Part shown: in pieces, positions 1-7,186 of the stretch
Layout: every line of letters begins with the position of its first letter
Numbering within the stretch: position 1 is the stretch's first letter
Assembly (NCBI RefSeq): GCF_014641735.1
Contig: NZ_BMIH01000004.1
Coordinates: 62,001 to 126,000 of the forward strand
Length of the DNA: 64,000 nucleotides
From: Sphingomonas metalli
Lineage (GTDB): Bacteria > Pseudomonadota > Alphaproteobacteria > Sphingomonadales > Sphingomonadaceae
Direction: 5' to 3'
The notes under the pieces: generated by a model
What the model was told of the DNA's origin: nothing
The model's database searches: none
What the model saw: only the letters and a program-made list of their open reading frames with translations
Translations under genes and position numbers: made by a program

Positions 1-714
1 AACGATCGCTTCCGCGACCTTCTGTCGAACGACCTGGGCGCGATCGGCGGCTTGCTGTTCGACATCGGGTCCGATCGCTATCCTGCCCCTCCCCTCGACG
101 TGAGCGGCGGGGCGCTGGCGAGCTGGGGGCAGCGGCTCGAGGCGGCGCGCCAGGAGGCGCGCACGCTTAGTAAGGCCGCGCTGCGCGAGGGCGAGAACGA
201 GCGCACCCATACCGAAATCCAGGCATGGCTTCGCGATCTAGGTTTGGCGCTCGGTTATGACGTTTGGATCGCTGCGAACGACCGCAGCCGCGTCTTCGAC
301 GGATCACCCTTGGGCGCAGGGTGCCTTGAGCGCCTGCCCGACACGATCGCCACGTCAAAGGGCGCTGACTCGATCCGGCTGATCGACGTGCTGTGGCTTG
401 AGAAGGGAAGCGATCACGTTGCCGCGGCATTCGAGGTGGAGCACTCGACCTCGATCTATTCGGGTATCGTCAGGATGCTCGACCTGGCGCTCAGCGGCAG
501 CGAGCTTCACGCGACCGCGGGCCTGTTTCTCGTCGCACCAGACGCGCGCGAGGCCGATGTTCGCGCCCAGCTCCAACGCCCCGCGTTCAGTCGCGTCGCC
601 GACCTCGATATCTCTTACCTGCCCTATGGTGAGCTGGAGAAGAACCGCGAGGCGATCGGTCGGTTCGGGTCGGGGTTGAAGGCGATCAAGGCGGTCGCTA
701 GCAAGCTCGCTTGA
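1..714 (+). CDS. C-terminal part of a possible PD-(D/E)xK nuclease-like protein (5' end outside window)
   Basis: The frame is open from the first base, so the gene starts upstream; 237 codons are visible before a TGA. No family is recognised with certainty. A predicted strand-rich segment around visible residues 120-150 carries an Asp in IDVLW and, about 15 residues later, FEVEHST. This D...ExE arrangement resembles the core of PD-(D/E)xK nuclease folds, with Glu where Lys is usual. The preceding stretch (ENERTHTEIQ) is helical and polar. The rest is soluble, with no membrane segments. A nuclease role is inference from this weak motif; it could equally be a non-catalytic member of the fold. 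It lies at the edge of an accessory region that also holds other defence genes. Confidence 0.5.
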   Translation, partial: NDRFRDLLSNDLGAIGGLLFDIGSDRYPAPPLDVSGGALASWGQRLEAARQEARTLSKAALREGENERTHTEIQAWLRDLGLALGYDVWIAANDRSRVFDGSPLGAGCLERLPDTIATSKGADSIRLIDVLWLEKGSDHVAAAFEVEHSTSIYSGIVRMLDLALSGSELHATAGLFLVAPDAREADVRAQLQRPAFSRVADLDISYLPYGELEKNREAIGRFGSGLKAIKAVASKLA

Positions 715-789
715 GCCTACCCGGCGAGGGATCGGCGCGCCGCGCGCGTATCAGGGGTATGGACCTGCTCCGCAGTAGGAGGACCGGAC

Positions 790-1005
790 ATGCCTCGATA
801 CGTTGCGCTTCTCGGCGTCACTGCTGCCGGCTTGCTCTTGAGCGGCTGTATCAGCGCCCAAGAAATGGCGCTCCGACATCGTTCCGCGTGTGAGCGCTAC
901 GGCTTCACTCCGGGCAGCGAGGCTTATTCAAATTGCCTCTTGCAGCTCGATGTGGGGGACTACGGCTATAGCCATCATGGTAAGCGGCGGGCCCGGCCTC
1001 TATGA
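790..1005 (+). CDS. Small lipoprotein, function unknown
   Basis: A 71-residue protein with a lipoprotein signal: a hydrophobic stretch from residue 5 ends in the lipobox LLSGC with the lipidated Cys at 20. The mature part has two further Cys in a segment of the type C-x-x-Y-G...Y-x-N-C-L, a pattern common in short uncharacterised proteobacterial lipoproteins. A strong ribosome binding site (AGGAGG, 777-782) supports this start. The stop overlaps the start of the next gene as ATGA, so the two are translationally coupled. No function can be assigned; a role in the envelope is likely from the signal alone. Confidence 0.7.
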   Translation: MPRYVALLGVTAAGLLLSGCISAQEMALRHRSACERYGFTPGSEAYSNCLLQLDVGDYGYSHHGKRRARPL

Positions 1006-1679
1006 TGATCACTTCCCCTTACGCTTGGCTCGATTCAATACTGGTAGGCTGGTTCGTGCTGACTGCACTGTCCGTCGCCTACGTAGCTTGGGACGCCTTT
1101 GCTCGAAATCCTGAACTCAAGGTGATGAGGTGGGGCTGGATCCTGGTGACGCTCTATGGCGGTCCGATCATGGCGGCGGCCTATGTGCTGTCCTGTCAGA
1201 AGCCCGCCCACGAGCGACACGAGGATTTCATCCGCCCGCTCTGGAAGCAAGGATTCGGGTCCGCCATCCTTTCCCTGGCCGGCGATGCGACCGGCGTATT
1301 TGTCGCCGCCGCAATGACTCCGGCGCTCGGTCTGCCGATGTGGCTGGACGTGACGGCTGAATACCTGTTCAGCTTTGGATTCGGTCTCCTTATCTTCCCG
1401 GCGCTGTTCATGCGCGACATGCTCGGTGGCTCCTACGGGCGTGCGCTTCGTGCGTCGTTCATCCCGGAGTGGCTGTCGATGATTGCCGTCATGGCCGGGA
1501 TGATCCCGACGATGGTCATATTGATGAGCCGCGACATGACCGCGATGCACGCCAACTCGCTTCGTTTCTGGGGTGTCATGTCGCTCGCGACCCTCATCGG
1601 CTTCGTCGTCGCCTACCCTTTCAATCTATGGCTAGTGGCGGTGATTGAAGCATGGAATGGTCATCGAGCGTGCGCTTGA
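1002..1679 (+). CDS. DUF4396 membrane protein, reading frame broken near the C-terminus
   Basis: A polytopic inner-membrane protein with hydrophobic helices around residues 10-30, 45-65, 90-110, 120-140, 160-180 and 190-215. The sequence resembles the DUF4396 family, whose members often sit beside copper and other heavy-metal genes; no biochemical role is known. In this family the helix ending in WLVAV is normally followed by a motif like LKHGM and a cytoplasmic stretch plus a last helix. Here that continuation is found in another frame starting at 1645. One extra base near 1644 (an A between the codons GTG and TTG) explains the shift. The protein as read therefore ends with ten aberrant residues. 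It is coupled to the preceding lipoprotein by an ATGA overlap. Confidence 0.75.
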   Translation: MMITSPYAWLDSILVGWFVLTALSVAYVAWDAFARNPELKVMRWGWILVTLYGGPIMAAAYVLSCQKPAHERHEDFIRPLWKQGFGSAILSLAGDATGVFVAAAMTPALGLPMWLDVTAEYLFSFGFGLLIFPALFMRDMLGGSYGRALRASFIPEWLSMIAVMAGMIPTMVILMSRDMTAMHANSLRFWGVMSLATLIGFVVAYPFNLWLVAVIEAWNGHRACA

Positions 1680-1881
1680 GCATGGCGGCCATGCCGTTGC
1701 GGCCGAGAAACGAAATGCAACGGCCCATCCCTATGGCCACGATCGCGCAGCGGCGATGGAGGGAATGGCAATGACCCCGACCGCGACGCTGGCGCAGATC
1801 GTCGCGATGACGGGGCTGACCGTGCTCGCGCTGGGCGCGGGGATCCTCGTGGCGACGATCGGCGGTCGCTGGACGATGTAG
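1645..1881 (+). pseudogene. Out-of-frame C-terminal tail of the DUF4396 protein
   Basis: This frame begins LKHGM, then a polar stretch with HGGHAVAAEK, and ends in one hydrophobic helix (TLAQIVAMTGLTVLALGAG). This is the expected ending of a DUF4396 protein, but it is in a different frame from the gene body, and the preceding in-frame codon is a stop. It has no convincing ribosome binding site of its own. I read it as the displaced end of the upstream gene after a +1 insertion near 1644. A sequencing error cannot be excluded. Confidence 0.65.
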
Positions 1882-1978
1882 GGCACAGCACCAACTTTCG
1901 GTTCGGGAGTAATCCCAAGGGATCGGGCGCTCGGACGCGTACTTTCTAATGAGCGGGCAATCAGCGAAAGGACCTACG

Positions 1979-2311
1979 ATGCACCAGATCGACCCCGACA
2001 TGAAGGCGTGCATGGACGCCTGCCACGAATGCCATGTCACCTGCCTCCACATGGCGATGAACCATTGCCTGGAGATGGGCGGCCAGCACGCCGCCCCCGA
2101 ACACATGAAAATCATGGCCGATTGCGCCCAGATGTGTGCGGTCGCGATCGACTTCATGGCGCGGAAATCCGCCCACCATCAGCATATCTGCCGCGAATGC
2201 GCGGAGATCTGCCGGGCGTGCGCCGAGACCTGCCGCCAGCTCGACGGGATGGAGGATTGCGTCCAAGCCTGCCTTCGTTGTGCCGAGGCATGCGAGACAA
2301 TGGCCGCCTAA
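1979..2311 (+). CDS. Cys-rich four-helix-bundle copper storage protein (Csp/DUF326 family)
   Basis: A 110-residue soluble protein with 16 cysteines arranged with helical periodicity: C11, C15, C18, C22, C30, C49, C53, C71, C74, C78, C81, C85, C94, C98, C101 and C105. Repeated CxxxC and CxxC steps put the thiols inside a four-helix bundle, as in Csp proteins that bind many Cu(I) ions. There is no signal peptide, so it is a cytosolic (Csp3-like) form that would buffer copper entering the cell. The start at 1979 was preferred over an in-frame ATG at 1949 because a good ribosome binding site (AAAGGA) precedes it. A strong hairpin follows the stop. The surrounding copper genes fit the role. Confidence 0.88.
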   Translation: MHQIDPDMKACMDACHECHVTCLHMAMNHCLEMGGQHAAPEHMKIMADCAQMCAVAIDFMARKSAHHQHICRECAEICRACAETCRQLDGMEDCVQACLRCAEACETMAA

Positions 2312-2319
2312 GAACGCGC

Positions 2320-2346
2320 GCGCGGGCGATGATCGATCGCCCGCGC
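2320..2346 (+). terminator. Hairpin after the copper storage gene
   Basis: A perfect 11-bp inverted repeat (GCGCGGGCGAT, 5-base loop, complement) begins nine bases after the stop codon. No long T-run follows, only CTTC, so it is a strong stem without a classical intrinsic-terminator tail. It probably ends or protects the transcript of the storage protein gene. Confidence 0.5.
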
Positions 2347-2362
2347 CTTCGCGCCCGATGGG

Positions 2363-2640
2363 CCCACCCGATACGGCGACGACGGCCGGCGGGAGCTCGA
2401 CAACAACTCCGCCGGGCGTTTGCGGAGGGGCATGACCATCGGTCTCGAGAACTCGCTGTTCGCCGGGTCCGACCAGGGTGGTCTTCTTGCCGCCAGCATT
2501 TACAGCCTACTCGAGACGGCCAAGCTGAAGGGCGTCGAACGGAGCGCCTGGCGCAGTTGCACCATCACCATAGCGCCGACCACCCAGCCCGCCGCGCCGC
2601 CGAGCTTCTGCCGAGGAATTATCGCCCAACCTGGGCCGAC
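2363..2640 (+). mobile_element. Degenerate C-terminal remnant of an IS66-family transposase (TnpC)
   Basis: Translation from about 2363 gives RYGDDGRRELDNNSAGRLRR, then ENSLFAGSDQGG and AASIYSLLETAKLKGV. This closely follows the end of IS66 TnpC, where RYL-DDGRLEIDNN, RKNWLFAGSDAGG and AAAIYSLIETAKLNGVDP are typical. After about 2550 the match continues in another frame (ADHPARRAAELLPRNYRP, like the terminal HP-x-x-RIDELLPWNW). The remnant thus has at least one frameshift and lacks the first four-fifths of the gene and the accessory tnpA/tnpB. It lies between the copper storage gene and an orphan fliQ. Confidence 0.8.
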
Positions 2641-2699
2641 AACCTCCCCGGGGCGCGTGCGGTATCTGGGGAAGAATTGATCGCTTCCTCTACGCAGAA

Positions 2700-2969
2700 T
2701 CAGCGATTTATCGTTGCGATCACCCCGAATATTTCCTTCGTGAACCCGGTGAGCAGTTCCGTCACCGCGCTCGCGAAAACGAGGAGGCAGACGAACAGCG
2801 CCACCAGCTTCGGCACAAAGCTCAAGGTCTGCTCGTTTATCGACGTCGCCGCCTGAACAATGCCGATGATGAGACTGATAATCATCATGGGCATCAGTAG
2901 CACGATCATGATAAGCCAAATCACCACGAGCATTCGACCAGCCTCGTCCAGTAGAAGAGACTGATCCAT
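2700..2969 (-). CDS. fliQ: Orphan FliQ/SctS-type export-gate protein
   Basis: An 89-residue protein with two long hydrophobic helices (about 15-40 and 50-75) and the segment QAATSINEQTLSFVPKL, the hallmark of FliQ and its type III secretion counterparts. FliQ forms part of the FliPQR export gate in the flagellar basal body. The ATG at 2969 gives the family's usual length; a GTG nine bases upstream would overlap the end of copD. No fliP, fliR or other flagellar gene is within the window, so it is an isolated copy that lies just after copD in the same direction and beside an IS66 remnant. It may be a stranded fragment of a flagellar cluster. Confidence 0.8.
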   Translation of the reverse strand: MDQSLLLDEAGRMLVVIWLIMIVLLMPMMIISLIIGIVQAATSINEQTLSFVPKLVALFVCLLVFASAVTELLTGFTKEIFGVIATINR

Positions 2970-2974
2970 CGGCG

Positions 2975-3901
2975 TCACATGCCCGATGTCGGAGGCGCAA
3001 GCGTGCCAAGCCACGCGACCAGCGCAAGAATGGCGACAACACTGGCCGTCTCCACCCCGAGGCTGACGCGAAGCGACCTCAAAGCGCCGCGGTGGTCTTC
3101 CCCAGCGATCGATTCTTCGAATGCGGGTGTCAGCCGAAAGCGGTTGAGCGAAGCCAGGCCGAGCATGGCGACGAACAACGCGAGCTTAGCAAGCAGCAAT
3201 CGGCCATAAGTGGTCATGCCGAGGGCAGCGACGTTGGCCGGCCCGATCAACAGCCAGCTGTTGATCAGGCCCGTAAGAACGATGGTTGCCACCACTACCG
3301 TACCCACCGCGCCGAACCCGTGGAGGGCGCGATGGGTCAGGCGAAGGTGATCACCATCCACGCGCTCGGCGGGTTGAGCCAGAAGGAGAATGAGGCCCAG
3401 AAGCGCGCCCACCCATGCGGCAGCTGCGACCAGGTGCAGGATATCTGAAATCAGGTGGATCCACCCCGCCCCGCCTTCGTCCATTGCGCCATGGCCCGTC
3501 CACGCAAGCGATGCCATTGCCACGCCGGACGCCGCCATGATGAGGACCAAAGCCCGGTCACTTTTTCTGGCTGGCAGCGCGGCAGCACCTGCAACAAACA
3601 ACGCAGCAATTCGAACCAGCCAGGCCGTACCAGTCGGCGAGCCCTCGAGCAGCATGGCGACCGCCGCGCGATCGACCGGCCAAAGCGGCGTGCCCGCCAT
3701 GTTCGAGACCATCATTACTAAAGCGATGGCGGACAAAAGCAGGCCGAGAACCGAACTGCCCACGAGCCAGGGCCGTAGCGCGATCGCATCATCCCTCTCT
3801 CCAGCTCGCAGACCGTACAGGCTGAATGCCGACAGGCCGAACATCGCCGCCAGCACCAGATATAGCGCGAAACGGACCAAAATGGTCGGCCCATCGGTCA
3901 T
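2975..3901 (-). CDS. copD: Copper resistance inner-membrane protein CopD
   Basis: A 308-residue inner-membrane protein with about eight hydrophobic helices. The order and the conserved polar spots (TGHGAM near 135, ISDILHLVAAAAWVGALL near 150, a helix with LTGLINSWLL near 210) match the CopD/PcoD family. CopD acts with the periplasmic carrier CopC in copper transfer across the inner membrane, probably into the cytoplasm; histidines in the helices are candidate ligands. It follows copC in the same direction with a gap of three bases, so the two form an operon. An orphan fliQ follows almost without spacing. Confidence 0.93.
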   Translation of the reverse strand: MTDGPTILVRFALYLVLAAMFGLSAFSLYGLRAGERDDAIALRPWLVGSSVLGLLLSAIALVMMVSNMAGTPLWPVDRAAVAMLLEGSPTGTAWLVRIAALFVAGAAALPARKSDRALVLIMAASGVAMASLAWTGHGAMDEGGAGWIHLISDILHLVAAAAWVGALLGLILLLAQPAERVDGDHLRLTHRALHGFGAVGTVVVATIVLTGLINSWLLIGPANVAALGMTTYGRLLLAKLALFVAMLGLASLNRFRLTPAFEESIAGEDHRGALRSLRVSLGVETASVVAILALVAWLGTLAPPTSGM

Positions 3902-3904
3902 GCC

Positions 3905-4273
3905 TTACTTCACCGCAAACGCGAGATGGCCGGCGATCTTGTGCGTGTCGGCAGAAACGACGTTCCAGTCGATCGTGTACCGGCCACGCGAGAGTCGAGC
4001 GCTTGGCGTGATGACGAGCGTGCGCCCGTCCGGCGCCACGGCGACCGAGCTCGCCATCTTCATGGCAGGCATCCCCGGCATCGCCGCCATGATCAACTCC
4101 GCTTTCGAAAAAGCGGGCATCAGCTTCTCGCTGAACTGAAGAGTGATCTTCGCCGGGGCTGCGACCGCGGCATTGGCGGCGGGGTTCGAAGCGACCAGTT
4201 TCGGATGTGCCTGCGCCGCACCGCTCAGAAGAGCAAGGGCGGCAGCGGCGGCGGGAACAATCAAGCGACGCAT
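3905..4273 (-). CDS. copC: Periplasmic copper-binding protein CopC
   Basis: A 122-residue protein with a Sec signal peptide cleaved after AQA, leaving His23 at the mature N-terminus, the first ligand of the Cu(II) site in CopC. The C-terminal SADTHKIAGH gives the Asp and His that complete that site. A Met-rich stretch (MAAMPGMPAMKM, about 62-73) matches the Cu(I)-site region. The fold is the usual cupredoxin-like barrel. It is the first gene of copCD and probably delivers copper to CopD. Upstream is a 214-bp gap shared with a divergent flavoprotein gene. Confidence 0.93.
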   Translation of the reverse strand: MRRLIVPAAAAALALLSGAAQAHPKLVASNPAANAAVAAPAKITLQFSEKLMPAFSKAELIMAAMPGMPAMKMASSVAVAPDGRTLVITPSARLSRGRYTIDWNVVSADTHKIAGHLAFAVK

Positions 4274-4487
4274 TGAGCGAGTCTCCGTGTTGTGGGCTCA
4301 ACTATGTTACGCGGGCGCGGCGACCACCCCTCACAATGTTTTTTCTGCACGGCCGCGGGCGGTTGGCGCTCGTCGCGAGGGGTCATGGTCTCCGCCGCGT
4401 ATTCCTTAACGACGGTACGACGTCACACGATCGAACGGCCATGAGACGGCTGCAGACTGACGACAATGTTGGCGAAGGGAGCAAGGC

Positions 4488-5495
4488 ATGGGCGTGTGGC
4501 TGCGCGACAGGGAATGGAATGGTGAACCGGACCAGATCGTCGATTGCGCCATTATCGGAGGTGGCCCCGGCGGGTTAACCGCCGCCGTCTACCTTGCGCG
4601 CTTCATGCGGCGTTGCGCTGTGATCGATGCTGGTTTCGGACGCGCTGCATCTATTCCGCGGTCCCAAAACTTGCCCGGTTTTCCTGACGGGATAGCAGGC
4701 GTCGACTTCCTCGTGCGTCTTGAAGCGCAGCTTGAACGCTACGGCGGACTTATCCGGCGGGGCGAAGTGGATGCCATCGCGTCGTCGGGCGACGCTTTCC
4801 TGATCTCTCAAGGGCTAGATGTCATAAAAGCCCGCTCCGTCATACTCGCGACTGGCGTTGTCAATCATCGGCCGGCGATTCCCGCCGCGATGCATGATGC
4901 CGGCGTTGCCCGTGGCCTCATCCGCTACTGCCCAATTTGCGATGGTTACGAAGCACGGCACAGCGTAGTGGCAGTGTTGGGTGCTGACCGGCACGGTGCC
5001 GAAGAGGCGCGGTTCTTGAGCGGTTTCGGAGCGGACGTCACGCTGCTGGCCTATCGAGCTCTCGAGCTCGAGGCGGACGAAATTGCGGCGTTGCAGCGGG
5101 ACGGAGTATCGGTCGTCCAAACGCCGGTCGCGAGACTCTTCGTCCAACAAGAGCGGATCGAAGCCGTATTGACCGACGATCAGCGGCTCACCTTCGACAC
5201 GCTATACCCCGCGCTTGGTTCCTCGCCGCGTTCGCAGCTCGGCATATCCTTGGGGGCGAAAACAAGCGCCTCGGGCTGCATCGTCACCGATCAGCACCAA
5301 CGAACGACGGTCGCGGGAGTATACGCGGTTGGTGACGTTGTCGAAGGTTTGGATCAAATCAGCGTAGCCCTGGGCCAGGCAGCGACTGCCGCCACAGCGG
5401 TCCATAATCAACTGCGAGATCAGGACTTGGTTAGTCGACCGTTCGAACCGGCACCAATGCACCCAGCTGTGGGCCGGTCGAAGCGTGTCGGATGA
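4488..5495 (+). CDS. Thioredoxin-reductase-like FAD/NAD(P) oxidoreductase
   Basis: A 335-residue flavoprotein with an N-terminal FAD-binding GGGPGG (residues 24-29), a CPICDGYE motif (redox Cys 148 and 151), a second nucleotide-binding region near 160-175 and the closing FAD motif VYAVGDVVEGL around 275. This is the layout of thioredoxin reductase, where CATCDG is usual; the CPIC form is found in TrxR-like proteins of uncertain partner. It would pass electrons from NAD(P)H to a disulfide substrate in the cytosol. A purine-rich ribosome binding site (GAAGGGAGCAAGG) supports the start. It is divergent from copCD and probably serves thiol repair under metal stress, which is inference. Confidence 0.8.
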   Translation: MGVWLRDREWNGEPDQIVDCAIIGGGPGGLTAAVYLARFMRRCAVIDAGFGRAASIPRSQNLPGFPDGIAGVDFLVRLEAQLERYGGLIRRGEVDAIASSGDAFLISQGLDVIKARSVILATGVVNHRPAIPAAMHDAGVARGLIRYCPICDGYEARHSVVAVLGADRHGAEEARFLSGFGADVTLLAYRALELEADEIAALQRDGVSVVQTPVARLFVQQERIEAVLTDDQRLTFDTLYPALGSSPRSQLGISLGAKTSASGCIVTDQHQRTTVAGVYAVGDVVEGLDQISVALGQAATAATAVHNQLRDQDLVSRPFEPAPMHPAVGRSKRVG

Positions 5496-5898
5496 AGGCT
5501 GGGATGCGATCTCGGATCGGCGAGAAGGCCAGATGTGGAAGCGTGTGTCCTGACTTTCGGCATGGCGCTCTCGCGACAGTCCGCCCTCGCGAGCAGGAGT
5601 GAGGGTCGACGAAGAACGCGTCGCTGCGACAGGCCGCTTTGTCTATGTATACCGGTTGACGCAAAAGTCTTGTGTTGCCGTTGGCTTAGCCCTTACCTCC
5701 GGCTTGAGTCGGGCGGTCGGTCACCTCCAGAAGCGTCAGCCGAATACTTTTGGCCTGAGAAACAACAGGCTCGACATTCAGCGGCTGGTCTCTCGGCCCG
5801 TCATGCATCGAAACTGAAAGGTCAACGAACCGTCGCGACGGCGGTGAGGGACAGGTGCGGATCGCGCGTAATTCATGTTAGCAAGAGGAGAGATGAAC
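5496..5898. other. 403-bp gap, no gene supported
   Basis: Short open frames occur on both strands but none has a ribosome binding site, a recognisable family or codon use like the neighbours. The region must hold the promoter of the anti-sigma/sensor/sigma operon that starts at 5899; no convincing ECF or housekeeping promoter could be picked by eye. Confidence 0.5.
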
Positions 5899-6168
5899 AT
5901 GAACGACCTCGATGAGCTACTTGGGAGGCTGGCGCGCGCGCCCGCTCCTCCAGCGCTGGAGCATATGGAAGAACGCGTCCTTGCGCGCCTGAAATCCGCC
6001 CCCATGGCCCGATCGGGTGCCGGGCTTGGGTTGGTAACGGCCATCGCGGCGCTCATCATGGGCATGGCCGGTGGCGTACCGGCGGCAGCAACCGGAGCCT
6101 CTTCCTTGGCTCCCCTCGGGCCTCAGCAACCGCTCGCACCTTCTTCTCTGCTGTTCGGCACACCGTGA
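5899..6168 (+). CDS. CnrY-like membrane anti-sigma factor
   Basis: An 89-residue protein with a short N-terminal cytosolic segment rich in Leu, Ala and acidic residues (DLDELLGRLARAP...LEHMEERVLARL), one transmembrane helix (about 41-62) and a short periplasmic tail. Size, topology and gene order match CnrY/NccY-type anti-sigma factors, which hold an ECF sigma factor at the membrane. The ATG at 5899 is chosen because GAGGAG (5885-5890) lies at ideal distance; two in-frame ATGs upstream (5875, 5893) are less well placed. It overlaps the next gene as GTGA. The family has little sequence conservation, so the call rests mainly on context. Confidence 0.7.
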   Translation: MNDLDELLGRLARAPAPPALEHMEERVLARLKSAPMARSGAGLGLVTAIAALIMGMAGGVPAAATGASSLAPLGPQQPLAPSSLLFGTP

Positions 6169-6605
6169 CCATGCGTCGCCAAGCAGCCCTGATCGGCGTG
6201 ACGGCTTTCCTGGCAGCTTTGGCCGGTGTTTTCCTCGGGCGGGAACTCCTGCCGGCACGTCCTAGGGCAGGCGCTGAGCTCCATGAGGTGCTGCATCATC
6301 GGCTAGCACTTGACGAACGGCAGTCGGCGAAGCTCGACAGTCTCGAGCGCCTCTATGCCGTTCAGCGCCGCGCATTAGAGTTCGAGTTGCGGGCGAGCAA
6401 CGCAAGGCTGGCCGCGGCGATCGAGGCCGAGCACGGCAACGGCCCGCGCGTCACGGCTGCGGTGGATCAAAATCACGCCGCGATGGGCGAATTGCAGAAA
6501 GCGACTTTGGCTCACATCTTCGGCATGCGCCAGCTTCTCCGACCGAACCAGACTGCACAGTTCGACCGTGCCGTGGTGAAGGCGCTGACCGAAGACTCGC
6601 AGTGA
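6165..6605 (+). CDS. CnrX-like periplasmic heavy-metal sensor
   Basis: A 146-residue protein with an N-terminal membrane anchor (about 7-25) and a helical periplasmic domain. H40 and H44 form the HxxxH pair of CnrX, followed by an acidic helix (LEFEL near 67) and a late Met in HIFGMRQLL, equivalent to the metal-ligand Met of CnrX. Phrases such as GELQKATLAHIFGMRQLL and a region like ASNARLAAAIEAEHG are typical of this sensor family. Metal binding in the periplasm would be signalled through the anti-sigma protein. GTG at 6165 overlaps the previous stop; an ATG at 6171 is an alternative. Placement before copA suggests copper as the signal. Confidence 0.85.
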   Translation: MTMRRQAALIGVTAFLAALAGVFLGRELLPARPRAGAELHEVLHHRLALDERQSAKLDSLERLYAVQRRALEFELRASNARLAAAIEAEHGNGPRVTAAVDQNHAAMGELQKATLAHIFGMRQLLRPNQTAQFDRAVVKALTEDSQ

Positions 6606-7177
6606 GCCTTGATTGGAGGAGTCTGTCTGACGGTGAGCTTGCTGCACTCAGTCAGGTCGGCCGCCAGGCGGCATTTGCCGAGATCGTCCGGCGGTACGAG
6701 GAGCCAGTGTTCCGGCTCGCTCGTGGTTGCCTCGGCAACACCGACGAGGCGCTGGATCTGACTCAGGAGACCTTCATCTCGGCGCATCAGGCGCTCAGCC
6801 GCTATGACGGAGCGCGGTCCATGCGTGTATGGCTCTCGGCCATCGCGCTCAATAAGTGCCGCGACTGGGCGCGCAAGCAGAAGGTGCGCCGCTTTCTGTC
6901 CTTTGCGACACCGATCGCGGAGGAGGCCGAGGCTGTTCCGGACGACCAGGTGGGAATCGAGGAGGCGGCATCCAGTCGCGAGGAGCTCGATCACGTTCGG
7001 CGGGCCATATCCCGATTGCCGATGAACTTGAAGGAGCCGCTTGTGCTCCGAACGGTGGAGGGGCTCAGCCAGGCCGAAACGGCCTGTCTGCTCGGAATCA
7101 GCGAAAAAGCGGTCGAAACCCGCGTCTACAGGGCGCGCTTGCGACTGTTAGAAAAATTGGGATCGCGCGAGGGGTAG
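6602..7177 (+). CDS. ECF sigma factor, CnrH-like
   Basis: A 191-residue sigma-70 family protein of the extracytoplasmic-function type. Region 2 spans about residues 20-95 (AFAEIVRRYEEPVFRLARG, then EALDLTQETFISAHQAL) and region 4 about 130-185 (LPMNLKEPLVLRTVEGLS, then AETACLLGISEKAVETRVYRAR). It is the third gene of an overlapping trio with the anti-sigma and the periplasmic sensor, and starts GTG over the previous stop. It is expected to direct RNA polymerase to the copA-copB promoters and to its own when metal is sensed; the target promoters are not recognisable by eye. Confidence 0.88.
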   Translation: MSLDWRSLSDGELAALSQVGRQAAFAEIVRRYEEPVFRLARGCLGNTDEALDLTQETFISAHQALSRYDGARSMRVWLSAIALNKCRDWARKQKVRRFLSFATPIAEEAEAVPDDQVGIEEAASSREELDHVRRAISRLPMNLKEPLVLRTVEGLSQAETACLLGISEKAVETRVYRARLRLLEKLGSREG

Positions 7178-7186
7178 ACCTCTTGG

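Noticed and set aside
2008..2856. Plus-strand open frame across the copper storage gene and the IS66 remnant
   Set aside because: The first half is out of frame with the Csp gene. Only the piece near 2560-2640 is meaningful, as the frameshifted end of the IS66 transposase.
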